From Nymphaea colorata (Eukaryota; Streptophyta; Magnoliopsida; Nymphaeales; Nymphaeaceae), in contig NC_045143.1 of assembly GCF_008831285.2 (NCBI RefSeq), forward strand, positions 9,745,503-9,809,502: a stretch of 64,000 nucleotides of DNA. The letters are read 5' to 3'. Each line of letters begins with the position of its first letter. Position 1 is the first letter of the stretch. Below the pieces are notes generated by a model. That model did no database searches. It was not told the DNA's origin and was given only the letters and a program-made list of their open reading frames with translations. Shown here one piece after another: positions 45,447 to 55,970 of the stretch. Both the position numbers and the translations under genes were made by a program.

Positions 45447-48400
45447 TGGTGTGTGCAAATCTGAAACACCCAACTTGATTCTTAAAGTTTGAAAACTGTC
45501 TTTCCCCAATGGTTTAGTGAAAATATCAACTAGTTGTAAACATGATGATACATGATGAGCCTGAATTATTCCTTGCTGAATTTTTTCTCTTACAAAGTGA
45601 CAATCTAGCTCTATGTGTTTCGTTCTCTCATGAAAAACTGGATTTGCTAAAATATGCAGAGCAGCTTGATTGTCGCAATATAAATTGACTGGTTTATCAT
45701 GACTCCATCCTAAGTCATTCAATAAAGCTTTTAACCAAACAACTTCACAAGTTGTCAAAGCCATTGCCCGGTATTCTGCTTCAGCAGATGATCTGGCAAT
45801 AGTAGACTGCTTCTTTGATTTCCAGGAAATAGGACTATTCTCCAAGAACACAATATATCCACTAACTGATTTACGAGTGGTAGGACAACTAGCCCAATCT
45901 AAGTCACAATAGGCCCTCAATTGTTCTGCACTTGATGAGGATAAAAATATTCCTTTTGCTGGTGAAACCTTCAAATACTTCAATACTCTAAGTGCCGCTT
46001 TATAGTGTGTAGTCCGTGGCGATTGCATAAACTGACTAAGAACTTGGACTGAATACATTATATCTGGACGAGTAATGGTTAAATAGATCAAACGTCCAAC
46101 TAACCTCCTGTATTTAGCTGGATCTTTCAATGGAATACCATCATTGGGAGTTAAACGCAATTTTTGCTCCATTGGAAAGTCTATAGGCTTGGCTCCTATC
46201 AAACCTGCATCATTCAAAATATCCACGATATATTTTCTTTGACTTAGAAATATTCTCGATGGCGCTCTTGCAACTTCTATGCCAAGAAAATACTTAAATA
46301 TTCCCAAGTCCTTAATGTGAAATTTCGAATGTAAATATTGCTTAACTGAAGCAATTCCTGATTCATCATTTCCTGCAATGATAAGATCATCAACATAGAC
46401 AAGAATAACAATAAATTGTTTTTCATGTTTCCTAGTAAAGAGAGTATTGTCAGCTGATGATTGAATGAAACCAGCACCTTTGAGTGCAGATAATAGCTTG
46501 TGAAACCAGTTACGTGGTGCTTGCTTGAGTCCGTACAGAGACTTATGAAGGCGACATACTTTATTACTAGAATACTCCCCCTCACACAGAAGGCCTGGAG
46601 GAATGGTCATGTATATTTCCTCATGTAATTCTGCATGTATGAATGCATTACTCACATCCATTTGATATAAATGCCATCTTTGAATAGAAGGAAGAGCAAG
46701 AAGTGTGCGCATGGTTGTTAACTTTGCAACCAGAGCAAATGTCTCATGATAATCAAGACCCTCTAGTTGAGTGTATCCTTTAGCAACAAGTCTGGCTTTG
46801 TAGCGTTCAATACTTCCATCTGAACGCCGTTTTATCTTATAAACCCAACGACAACCAATGAGATTTTTGTGTGGAGGCAAAATAGTAATAGACCATGTAC
46901 TGTTTTGTTCAAGAGCCTGAATCTCATCAGCCATAGCACTTCGCCAATGTTGATTCTTAACCGCTTCCGCATACGAGCTAGGTTCAACAGTACTCATGAT
47001 AGAGGTTAAAAATGCATAATGAGATTTAGAGAATTTGTGAACAGGTAAATAATTGTGTATGGGATAACGTGTACCTGAGGATTGCTTAGTTGAAGTAGAT
47101 TCCTTAGGCGGTGAACTTATAACTATCACATTGGAACACACATAATCTTGAAGATAGGATGGTGAATGACGAGGACGATTAGATTTCCGTAGAGCAAGTG
47201 CATCTGGAGGAGGTGGATCATCTGACATAGGTCGATGATCTGAAATTGATAGATTTTGGTCATTGTTGATGGAATCGGGAGGTTGAATAGGTGATAACGG
47301 GGAGGAATTTGCTGGAACACCATTCTCACACGATGACATATATTCCTCTCCAAGGTAATCTGGTTGAGGATAAGGTAAAACAACATTGTTCAAATCATTT
47401 GTATGGCATTGTTCGGTTAGAAATGGAAATTTATCCTCAAAAAAAGATATATCTCTGCTTGTAAAAATTTGTTTGGTATCCAAATCATATACCCGATACC
47501 CTTTCTGATTATGAGGATATCCGACAAAAACACATTTTTGTGCACGTGATGAAAACTTATGCATGGGGTTTAAATTTTTGGCATAATACAAGCATCCAAA
47601 AACACGCAAATCTTCATAATTGGGCTTTTTATGAAAGAGAAGTTCAAACGGAGATTTGTTATTTAAAAGAGTTGACGGCATTCTATTAATTAAAAAGGTT
47701 GCTGTCAAAATACATTCACCCCAAAAAGTTACCGGGAGATTTGCTTGAAACCTAAGTGCTCGCGCCACCTCTAGTAGATGGCGATGCTTCCTCTCAACAC
47801 GTCCATTTTGTTGAGGAGTTCCAACACATGAGGTTTGATGTTCTATGCCATGCTCATGAAAATAGGCTTGCATATTATGAGCTGTAAATTCAGCACCATT
47901 ATCACTCCGAACACATTTCACATGAGTATTGAATTGAGTAAACACCATGGGACAAAAACGAGTTAAACAAGAAAATGTTTCAGATTTGAACCTCATCAAG
48001 AAAACCCAAGTAGATCGTGTAAAATCATCTACGATAGTAAGGAAGTAATGTGCACCTGTGTGAGACGACGTAGCATATCCTCCCCAAATATCACAATGAA
48101 TCAAGCCGAACGGATCACTTGCTCTACTAGTACTAGTTGGAAAAGGTAAACGAGTGAATTTAGCTTTAAGACATGCATCACAAGGAGAATCATGCTTGGA
48201 CATAGAGATGTTTTCATTCAATGAAAAAGACTTATCAAATGAAGGATGTCCAAGTCTCATATGCCATATATGAGCAGTCTTATTACTAGGAGAAGCAAAC
48301 AAAGCATGAGAAGTAGTTGGAAGAAGAAGATGGTAAAGTCCACCGCTCAAGTTACCCACTCCAATCAGCTTCCTCGACAAAGGGTCCTGAAAAGCACAAC

Positions 48401-49742
48401 AGGTTGGAAGAAAAACAGCAATACAATTAGTGGACTTGGTGAACTTTGGAACTGATAATAAATTGTATTTAAAATCAGGAATATATAGGACATCAGTAAG
48501 CTGAATATTGGCTGAAAGGTAAACTGTTCCAGTAGTAGAGACTAGTGTTTGATGTCTATTGGGTAGGTTAATCACACGCTGTTTTGATAAAATTTTGATA
48601 TTAGAAAGCAAATGTAAATGAGGGGTCATATGGTCTGAGGCTCCGGTGTCAATGATCCAAGGAAAATGAGTTGAGAATGATTGTTTACCTGCTAGATTAG
48701 CGGCAGCCGGTGAAGTATCAACATTTAACCAAGATGCCAATTGACTGACCTGTTCTTCGGTAAGTTGTGACAAAACAGCATTGACTTTTACATTGTTTGC
48801 CGATGTTCCTCTCTGTTGCGCCTGTTCAATTTTAGATGAATCACCAGTTGAACATGTAGCCTTAGGATGATTTGGAGGATAACCATGAAGCACATAACAT
48901 CGAGATTTTATATGTCCAAGCAGTCCAGAATGATCACACTTTGGTCGAGGACGATTGCGAGTAGCATTAGGCATTCTTGCCTGATTCCGTTTGGTATATG
49001 ATGTAGGAGAAGACCTAGCTGCAAGAGCTATGTTATTGGATCCAGACATTTTTGGTGTGAGAAGACGTTGAGTCTCTTCTTGAAGCAACATAGCATATAC
49101 CCTATTAATGTTGGGTAGATGATCAATAGCAAGAATCTGGCTTCGAAGATTGCTAAAACTTTCATTCAATCCCATCAGGAACTGATAAACTTTTTCATGA
49201 TCTTGACATGAATGAAACTCTTTAAACGCACCACAGGTACATGTAGACACAGTTGAATAAGATCCAAGTTCATCCCAAAAAGTTTTAAGTGTAGTGAAGT
49301 AGACAGCCAATGAATTGTGTTCTTGGCGTAAATCAGATATCATCTTCTTCAATTGATAAATACGAGCAGCGTTACCTTGAGAGAAACGTTCTTGAAGATC
49401 AATCCAAACCTCGTGAGCTTCACTTGCATAGATGACGCTATTTGCTATCTCCTTGGATAATGAGTTAAGAATCCATGATAAAACCAAGTCATTACAGCGA
49501 ACCCATGGCATGTAGTCCAAGCTAGTGGTTGCGGGTTTTGAAATAGAACCATCAACAAATCCCAACTTGTTCTTGGCACTCAGGGCCATTTTCATTGCTC
49601 GTCGCCATGTAGAATAGTTATCTCCAACAAGGGGATTAGTCACTAAGATAGCACCAGGATTATCAGAATGGTGCATGACGAAAGGTGACTCATTTTGATC
49701 ACTAGAAATATAAGTTCGATCAACAAGAGGAGATGTCACCAT
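45441..49742 (-). CDS. Copia gag-pol polyprotein, 1,433 aa, uninterrupted
   Basis: The start is taken at the ATG at 49742 (ATGGTGACATCTCC); the frame extends 8 codons further upstream to a TTG. Domains in order: gag (DNYSTWRRAMKMALSAKNKL), zinc knuckle CDHSGLLGHIKSRC in which the second Cys of CX2C is Ser, protease WIIDTGASDHMT, GAG-pre-integrase HIWHMRLGHPS with the HHCC finger, integrase core with CDIWG, VRSDNGAEF and QNGRVERKH (D, D, E), reverse transcriptase including NAFIHAELHEEIYM, SLYGLKQAPR and YVDDLIIAGND, and RNase H with AYCDLDWASC, SSAEAEYRAM and CDNQAALHIL. The order PR-INT-RT-RH is that of Ty1/copia. All catalytic signatures are present; only the gag knuckle is altered. It is likely expressed as a single polyprotein from the right-hand LTR. 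Confidence 0.95.
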   Translation of the reverse strand: MVTSPLVDRTYISSDQNESPFVMHHSDNPGAILVTNPLVGDNYSTWRRAMKMALSAKNKLGFVDGSISKPATTSLDYMPWVRCNDLVLSWILNSLSKEIANSVIYASEAHEVWIDLQERFSQGNAARIYQLKKMISDLRQEHNSLAVYFTTLKTFWDELGSYSTVSTCTCGAFKEFHSCQDHEKVYQFLMGLNESFSNLRSQILAIDHLPNINRVYAMLLQEETQRLLTPKMSGSNNIALAARSSPTSYTKRNQARMPNATRNRPRPKCDHSGLLGHIKSRCYVLHGYPPNHPKATCSTGDSSKIEQAQQRGTSANNVKVNAVLSQLTEEQVSQLASWLNVDTSPAAANLAGKQSFSTHFPWIIDTGASDHMTPHLHLLSNIKILSKQRVINLPNRHQTLVSTTGTVYLSANIQLTDVLYIPDFKYNLLSVPKFTKSTNCIAVFLPTCCAFQDPLSRKLIGVGNLSGGLYHLLLPTTSHALFASPSNKTAHIWHMRLGHPSFDKSFSLNENISMSKHDSPCDACLKAKFTRLPFPTSTSRASDPFGLIHCDIWGGYATSSHTGAHYFLTIVDDFTRSTWVFLMRFKSETFSCLTRFCPMVFTQFNTHVKCVRSDNGAEFTAHNMQAYFHEHGIEHQTSCVGTPQQNGRVERKHRHLLEVARALRFQANLPVTFWGECILTATFLINRMPSTLLNNKSPFELLFHKKPNYEDLRVFGCLYYAKNLNPMHKFSSRAQKCVFVGYPHNQKGYRVYDLDTKQIFTSRDISFFEDKFPFLTEQCHTNDLNNVVLPYPQPDYLGEEYMSSCENGVPANSSPLSPIQPPDSINNDQNLSISDHRPMSDDPPPPDALALRKSNRPRHSPSYLQDYVCSNVIVISSPPKESTSTKQSSGTRYPIHNYLPVHKFSKSHYAFLTSIMSTVEPSSYAEAVKNQHWRSAMADEIQALEQNSTWSITILPPHKNLIGCRWVYKIKRRSDGSIERYKARLVAKGYTQLEGLDYHETFALVAKLTTMRTLLALPSIQRWHLYQMDVSNAFIHAELHEEIYMTIPPGLLCEGEYSSNKVCRLHKSLYGLKQAPRNWFHKLLSALKGAGFIQSSADNTLFTRKHEKQFIVILVYVDDLIIAGNDESGIASVKQYLHSKFHIKDLGIFKYFLGIEVARAPSRIFLSQRKYIVDILNDAGLIGAKPIDFPMEQKLRLTPNDGIPLKDPAKYRRLVGRLIYLTITRPDIMYSVQVLSQFMQSPRTTHYKAALRVLKYLKVSPAKGIFLSSSSAEQLRAYCDLDWASCPTTRKSVSGYIVFLENSPISWKSKKQSTIARSSAEAEYRAMALTTCEVVWLKALLNDLGWSHDKPVNLYCDNQAALHILANPVFHERTKHIELDCHFVREKIQQGIIQAHHVSSCLQLVDIFTKPLGKDSFQTLRIKLGVSDLHTPT

Positions 49743-50678
49743 AGTAAAAGAATATTGAATGCGCAAGAAAAATTAATACGAGCTCTAGATCCAACCAGAA
49801 TCCTTCTTGCAATGATAAAAAAAAATTGCACACTTACGTGACCTCCGATTTCAAGGACGGTCTCCCTCCCGACCAGTGATTAGAGTGAGAAAAGGAGGTC
49901 AGCACGAGAGCGGCAAAGGCACCGAGCTATTGAGCGCTCGAGCGAGCGATGCAGAAGCACTCGAACCGATTTGGACGCTTGGGCGAACAGAACCTTGAGA
50001 GGGCGGTGCAGGAGCGAACGATGCAAGCAACGCTCTAGAAAGCAGGCGTTCGAGCAGGTGGAGCGACAATACCGCTCCAGCAGGATGCTCTTGCGAAGGG
50101 CGATGGCAGTCCAGACACAAAGGAGAAGAAATCACTCGGGCAGCATGAGAGGGAATCACCGTCAGAGGGTCAAAGCAGAGAAGGAATCCTATTTCTCTTT
50201 GCACACTCTCGCCTCATTCAGAGAGAAAGGAAACCCTAGTAATCAGCAGATCGCTCGCTCGGGTGGTGCAGGAGCGAGCGCTCGAGCAGGCGATTTAGGA
50301 GCAAACGGAGCTGGGAGTCGAGCGGACAGAGAAGATCGCTCGCTCGGGCAGACAGCAGCAGCGGAAACGTTTTGGGGATGGTTGGGGATAGCAGAATCCT
50401 CACGGAATGACCCAAACGATTTGAAGTCTCACGGAATGAGAAGCGGGCGCAGAGCCTTCGAGCGAGCAGATGAGAAGGACGCTCGAGCAGGGCGCTCGAG
50501 CGGACGATGCAGGGGCGGGCTGAGCAGAACGCTCAGGCGGACAGAACAGAGGAGTGACTCTGAAAAAAAGGGCAAGGGCTCAAGCGGGCAGAGATTGGGA
50601 TGTTTTTCTCTTTTCAACCCAAGAAAGGAGGACGCTCGATGAGGAGCAGCTCTCTTGCGCTTGCTCAGAGCGTCTCAC
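49743..50678 (-). other. Copia untranslated leader with GC-rich GAGCG repeats
   Basis: The ~935-bp leader between primer-binding site and gag is GC-rich with many imperfect copies of GCTCGAGCG/GAGCGAGCG words, densest at 49920-50060 and 50250-50530. The 223-codon frame on the opposite strand (49971-50642) starts with TTG and is rich in Arg/Ser/Gly because of these repeats; I do not consider it a gene. Confidence 0.75.
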
Positions 50679-50690
50679 GCTCTGATACCA
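50679..50690 (-). other. Copia primer-binding site, initiator tRNA-Met type
   Basis: Minus strand TGGTATCAGAGC directly follows the end of the 5' LTR and is complementary to the 3' end of initiator methionine tRNA. Confidence 0.95.
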
Positions 50691-50948
50691 TGTGAAGAAG
50701 AACGTGATGAAACGAGAGAAAAAAAAATGAGTGAGCCAACTTGACCTTTCATTTCACATATGGTGAGGTATTTATACAACTTTACAGGCATATACAAATC
50801 CCACAAATTTTGGGATTGAGAGATCACAATCTTAAGAAAGAATATAATTTCTTTCCTGAAATTTCACCTTCTGATTTTTCTCTTTGATGTATAGGAAATA
50901 TTTTTTCTTGATTCCTGAAAATCAGCAAACTGATTTTCCTCTCCAATA
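50691..50948 (-). repeat. Copia 5' LTR (258 bp)
   Basis: Paired with 45176-45433. It carries the presumed promoter, though no strong TATA is singled out (GTATAAATACC is present on the minus strand near 50769-50779). Confidence 0.95.
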
Positions 50949-50953
50949 AATTG

Positions 50954-51815
50954 TGTATGTCAACGGCTTCCTTTAATGTAAGAGTGCAAATTATTCCAAC
51001 AAAGTAAGGAATCAAATCCTTAATCGTACGAACCCTTTAATTTCAACTCATACAATAGAAAGGTCCTCTTTTAATTTCAATTAATTAGTGTAAGAATTAA
51101 ATTCAATAAAGTGCTTAGCCAAAAGATTTCATCTTTTCAATTGAAATGAACTCTAATCAAGGCATAACATTGAACCATACACATCTACAGCCCCAGTTGA
51201 AGCAATTGGAATTTTCTCATTCATTTTCTAAAAAGAAATGCTAAAATTACTCCCTTACACTAGGTCCATGCAGCAACCCCAATGAACTTTACCTCACCGC
51301 TGCTAGTTTCTTCTCCTCAACCTCTCCCGTCAATTCTCTCTCCGTTCCTCGCCTCTTCCCTTCTCCTTCACATTCTCTTCCAAGTTCCAACCTCCCTCTC
51401 TCTGTCTCTCAAATTCTCGGTCTTTCAAATTTTCTTACACCCCCTTTCTCATTCTGTTCAAAGGAAGAGGGAAGGAGGCCGTGAACATGAATAAAGCTCG
51501 CCCTCCCCTCCACAATTAACAAAATCGATCCATGTTTTTCACGAAGTTTTCTAGATTGCCTACCTTAATTTTGATATTTTCTCAAATTGCTCATTTTAAA
51601 ATTTATACAAGCTTAACAGTAGCCGCGGAAGGGTTAGTGCCACAATGCATTTGCATTCGGTGAATAGCACCAATATTTTACGTGAGGGTGAGAAAATCCC
51701 ACCACCTGAGTGAAGGCCAAAGCTATCCTCTTTCCCATCCCACCAAAGAAATAGACATTGATATTAACCGAACCCGAAAATGGGTCACAGATGATCTAGA
51801 AAAACTTCACATAAC
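50954..51815. other. Intergenic, CT-rich stretch included
   Basis: The stretch at 51280-51450 is CT-rich (CTCTCCCGTC, CCTCCCTCTCTC) and gives a 70-codon frame without recognisable features. Otherwise AT-rich with no gene. Confidence 0.45.
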
Positions 51816-52187
51816 GTTTCTTTATGACACTAACTGGTCTTTTTTTTCATTTGGCCGCATAATGGTAATCTTACATTTTATTTTTTCTTTTATATTTTAT
51901 GGAAATCAAGTACTTAATGCAAACCCCTTCTTAAGTAAAACTACCAAACCTAAGATCAAGGTAATGAAATGCCCTTGAAGATTACGTACCATTAGAAATG
52001 GAACACATAAATATTTGTCTAAAGATGACAAATTTTAATGCACTTGCTAGATTGAGACATAACAATTATACTGATCATCAACTTAAATTATGGTTCCACA
52101 AGTAGAGTATTTGATTTAATCATTCAAATCTCATTGTACAAAGATAGGTGTATCAAAGAAGACGTGGTCGACAAATAAATTAACCTG

Positions 52188-52251
52188 GGTCCAGTCAAAA
52201 GTTGTGTTTTGCATAACTGGGTCCAGTCAAAAGTTGTGTTTTGCATAACTG
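52188..52251. repeat. Two 32-bp tandem repeats
   Basis: GGTCCAGTCAAAAGTTGTGT starts units at 52188 and 52220, which are identical. The paralogous units at 56.5 and 59.7 kb have one copy. Confidence 0.9.
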
Positions 52252-53014
52252 ACAGGCTAAAAGAACTTACCAAGAACTTTTTCCTACTTATAACTTGTAA
52301 GAAGGGGAGGACTAGGGCCTCATTGCATGGCAAGTTCTAGTCGAGAGGAGTCGAGTCATAGATGTCATTGGTCGACCTTAGAGCATCGCTTGATTGGTCC
52401 AGTCAAAACTTGGGTCTTTGCTTGCGTGCAGGACAAAATGAGTCAGCTCTTGACCAATATTTTGTATTCAATTTTTGTAAATAAATATGTTTCATCCCAA
52501 CCAAGGTCAGAAGTTGAAATGTGATATTTTCCGGTAAGCGTGATCTCATAGCTAGTTAGGCTATTTAGAATTGCAGGCATAAACGACTTTGAAATGGTAT
52601 TTCCAAATAAACGGATCATTTTATAAGCGCTAGAACATCTTATATAAATCAAAAGCAGATCAGAATTTCCTTTTGAAAAACATTTAAACATTTAGAATAA
52701 ATGACAGATCGAATTCCACTCTTTTCTCGGCAAGATTATTCGACCTGCTTGTTCTGGTGCTTATTTTAACTCAAGCAAACGTATAATTTTCAACAGTATT
52801 CCAAAAATTTCCGCGAATTCAAAAGACCGTGATTCTTTAGGAAAAAAATTGCAGATTTATAAATTTATAAATTCTTTGAGAGAGAGCAATGTTAGTGTAA
52901 TTTATTTAGGAAAGTGAAATGTAAAAATAAAGAAGGGTAACATTGTAAGGCGAGGACGTTGAACTCATGTATAAGTTGAATTCGTCGAACGTGAAGAATA
53001 CCCTGGTTCGGTCC

Positions 53015-53040
53015 CACGCTGTTTCCCGTGTCAAAGCTGT
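53015..53040 (+). promoter_or_regulatory. Shared upstream promoter block, 53.5-kb gene
   Basis: CACGCTGTTTCCCGTGTCAA followed by AGCTGT, about 391 bp before the ATG; the longer distance is explained by the expanded TA tract. GAGTAAACACGG follows at 53117. Confidence 0.6.
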
Positions 53041-53156
53041 TTTTCAACCGGATTCCGCTAAAGACACGGGAGCGAGAGAGAGAATGCGTGTGTGCGTGTG
53101 CTAGACAAGCTTTGATGAGTAAACACGGTGTACTAGAAAGGTTCAAGTAAATCTAA

Positions 53157-53159
<3 letters not shown>

Positions 53160-53227
<68 letters not shown>
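53160..53227. repeat. (TA)34 tract at the TATA position of the 53.5-kb gene
   Basis: A pure TA run followed by TGCATGCTTCATTCTTGCAA, which aligns with the post-TATA sequence of the other copies. Confidence 0.85.
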
Positions 53228-53230
<3 letters not shown>

Positions 53231-53405
53231 TGCTTCATTCTTGCAACAAACTATGCAAATCTTAGTTAGTTCCTCAGTCTAGTTATTCCCCTTGACAGAT
53301 TCACATCGCACCGCCCATCAAAGCCCTCCCCATAGTAGCTTCCAGTCACCACCAAGAAAAACAAAGCCGCCAACCTCATCACTTCATCGATTGGCCTTAA
53401 CCCCA

Positions 53406-53693
53406 ATGGCGTCAATGAGAAAAGCAGTTGCAGGAATGGCCATCGTCTGCCTTCTCATGATCTGCATGTGGGCTCAGCCACTTGAAGGAGCAAGGCCGCT
53501 TCAGCAGCAGCAAGACCATGTTCACTTGCCCCCATCTGAAACTTCACCTTTCACAGGAGTCCCCGACAGACCACCACCGAAAGCACGTCGGACGACGCTC
53601 GAGCATATAAACATCGCCGAAGGCCAGCGTGCCTCCTTACTTCGTTGTAACTTTTTTCCTGCCGTTGATGGGACCCCTACTGCCTCTCTGTAG
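53406..53693 (+). CDS. Small secreted peptide precursor, group III (cysteine-free tail), 95 aa
   Basis: The ATG at 53406 (CCAATGGCGTC) is the family start; an in-frame extension upstream begins with TTG and is leader sequence. The signal peptide MASMRKAVAGMAIVCLLMIC is followed by MWAQPLEGARPL. The spacer QQQQDHVH replaces the basic linker of group II. The tail reads LPPSETSPFTGVPDRPPP, then KARRTTLEHINIAEGQRAS and FFPAVDGTPTASL. Both tail cysteines of groups I/II are gone, but the PPS start, the [NH]INIAEG motif and the FPAxDGxPTA ending align, so this is a derived member rather than another family. The proline-rich core and ARR suggest a processed, possibly hydroxylated peptide (inference). 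The gene is intact, with promoter module and polyadenylation signal at 53871. Confidence 0.75.
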   Translation: MASMRKAVAGMAIVCLLMICMWAQPLEGARPLQQQQDHVHLPPSETSPFTGVPDRPPPKARRTTLEHINIAEGQRASLLRCNFFPAVDGTPTASL

Positions 53694-53870
53694 ATATGTA
53701 CTCATCAAGATCACTCAAGCCATACAGAGCACTTCAATCCGTCTCTTTCATTTTCTCCAAGATATGCTCATCAGTCTGTGTCCCTCATAAATTCCCTTCT
53801 TTTTTTTTTCTTTCACATTTATTGCACTTGTACTGTGTATTAGACGAAGAAGTTTGTGATTCCAAGGAAG

Positions 53871-53876
53871 AATAAA
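53871..53876 (+). terminator. Polyadenylation signal AATAAA, 53.5-kb gene
   Basis: AATAAA within CAAGGAAGAATAAAAAGC, 178 bp after the stop, conserved at 58407 in the next unit. Confidence 0.6.
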
Positions 53877-54365
53877 AAGCTTTTACAGAATAGTAATCAT
53901 TTATTTTTGTTTAAGCTAATCTTTAAAGGATTATTTGTCTTTGTGATTCCATCGTCTTTTCTCTATAACCATTGAGGATGAGATTAAGGACAGCCAATAG
54001 CGCTGGTGAAGACTGCCAAGTTTTTATGAAGAAAAACAAATTTAAACTAAATTGTTCACAAATTAAAGTGGGAATGGCTTTCAAAAAATTATAACCAATA
54101 AGATATGATTGCAGTTCGATCAATTTGTACTGCACAGCACTTGACAAGTTCCAGGCACAAGTTTTGACCAAAGATAGGAGACTTAAAATACTTATTTCTT
54201 TGTCGTCATTACGGGAGATAGAGGATCTTGTCGCTGAAGCAGAAAGCCAAAAAAACGTCTTTCTCGGCACTCATCTGCCGCCGGGCATGCACATGTTGGG
54301 ACAACCACACCCGGCGTTTGGGACGGCTGGGAGAAGCGACAACCTAGGCCAACATTTCTAAGTGC

Positions 54366-55970
54366 CGGTAAAAGTCACTTTATTAATTAGACAAAAACCA
54401 GCAGCAGCAGCTGCTGCTTTCTGTCGGCAGCAACTGAACAATTGGTTGATGCGTTGCTGTTGCACATACAACCTCCCGAAGCAGCAACTAACCTAGAAAC
54501 TTAAGAACTATTAAGGAAAACCAAGATAAATATATAACCTGCAGGAAGTGAAAAAAAAAAAAACTCAATTTTATATTGAGCATTGGGTATGAAATTTTTT
54601 TGAAAAAAAGTTACCATATTCATGATTGCAACTCACAAAAGAACTCAAGAAACATATATACCCGGTCTTGTACCACCATCTTTAGGAAATAATCCATTTA
54701 CTTCACTTGATTTGGCAAAAGAGTGTTGCCTAAATATAACCGATATGATACATTATCCACTGTAAATGTTAGCACTATTAATCCCTGCAGGGTAACCATA
54801 GACAAGCTTGTAAATTGATCCCATTTACATTTCTACCAGGTATGAGACTACAAGCCAGCGAACGGCACCTATGATTTTCTCAGTAGTTTGGAGATTGCTC
54901 ATTCTTTGTTTCTTGTTCCTGTCCTCTTTTGGGTAGTCGTGGGATATGTGGTCTTCTTCTATCTTTGGAAGTTCATTCTACCTTGGCATGTGATTGACTG
55001 TGTCCTTTTTGTCATTCTTGTGCTTTAGCTTGCTTTGTGATGGGATGGTTCTACTACAGATGACCATTTGACAAGTTTGTGGTAGTGAGAGCGCCATTGG
55101 CACAAAAGAAAAGAAATGAGAGCTACTTTTCTTCATTGAAGGTTGTGTTCTTCTTTGAGAAAATTCCTCGGATTATCCAATGTCATTTCATTTCTCATCT
55201 TTTGAAATATGCATTGCTGCCTGATTCCTTTTGTTTGCCTTTCAGGGGATAAATGGCAGGCCAACAACATACAATTACACTGATATGGTGCATGAGCGAC
55301 TAGATTTACAGGCCAGAACTTGAGGTACTTCCAAAGCTTGGCAATATCCAAAGTGATGGCATTATTCTTGTGAGAGACATGGAATATATCCAATCCATAA
55401 ATCACAGTTCCACCTAGAACAGAATACTGCATGCTTCCCATGTGTAGCTCACTGGTCATGCTTGCAAGATATTTAGAGTTTTCATGTTTAGAGACAACAG
55501 TGGATGCTACTAAGCCAAATGACTTCGCTATTCAAAATTTCAGAGAAACAAAGAGTGCAGAGCCTCTAAAATGTCGTGTGATATTTCATCAGATTGTCAA
55601 ATGGTGCGAACAGCCATGGATGTTTTCAATCAAAGATACCCTTGAAATGGTTCGTTTGTAGTTTGCAGGGCAGGTTAAAGTATTGTTTTTGTTGCTTTAG
55701 TTACTTGTCTTGTCATTGATTGATGTCGCGGTCCCAAACTAGTCTGTTATTTATCTCAAAATTATATTATATAGGTCTTATCTACTTCATGAAAGCCCTG
55801 CTTTCTTGATGATACCTCATTCTAATTATGATCTTTATTTTTCATTCGCAGTTGGGAAGGCATGAAACAGAAAAAACGTGGAGATGGAAGCGGAAAAATC
55901 TTGATGTTTAAATCATGAACCTTTTTTTTTATGTTTTTTATGATAAATGTTGCAAAAGGCATGTAAAAGT
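54366..55970. other. Intergenic between the 53.5- and 58-kb units
   Basis: It includes a less AT-rich stretch (54830-55700) with open frames of 108 codons (minus, 55133-55459) and 76 codons (plus, 55431-55661) of protein-like composition but no recognised family. A decayed gene is possible. Confidence 0.35.

Larger units (their letters stand above)
45171..50953 (-). mobile_element. Complete Ty1/copia LTR retrotransposon
   Basis: The element occupies 45176-50948 on the minus strand, with a 5-bp target-site duplication AATTG at 45171-45175 and 50949-50953. It has two 258-bp LTRs, a primer-binding site, a polypurine tract and one uninterrupted gag-pol frame. The LTRs differ at 5 positions (about 1.9%), indicating a recent insertion. 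Both LTRs begin TATTGG and end TTCACA in element orientation, so the termini are TA...CA rather than TG...CA. Confidence 0.95.
51816..54365. repeat. Segmental unit carrying the 53.5-kb peptide gene
   Basis: It begins at ATGACACTAACTGGTC and ends after a block GTACTGCACAGCACTTGACAA. Diverged collinear copies start at about 55985 and 59200. Contents: upstream spacer, promoter module, peptide gene, 3' flank. Confidence 0.75.

Noticed and set aside
49971-50642. A 223-codon plus-strand frame antisense to the copia leader
   Set aside because: It starts with TTG, is low-complexity Arg/Ser/Gly and follows the GAGCG repeats. It is better explained as a leader artefact.
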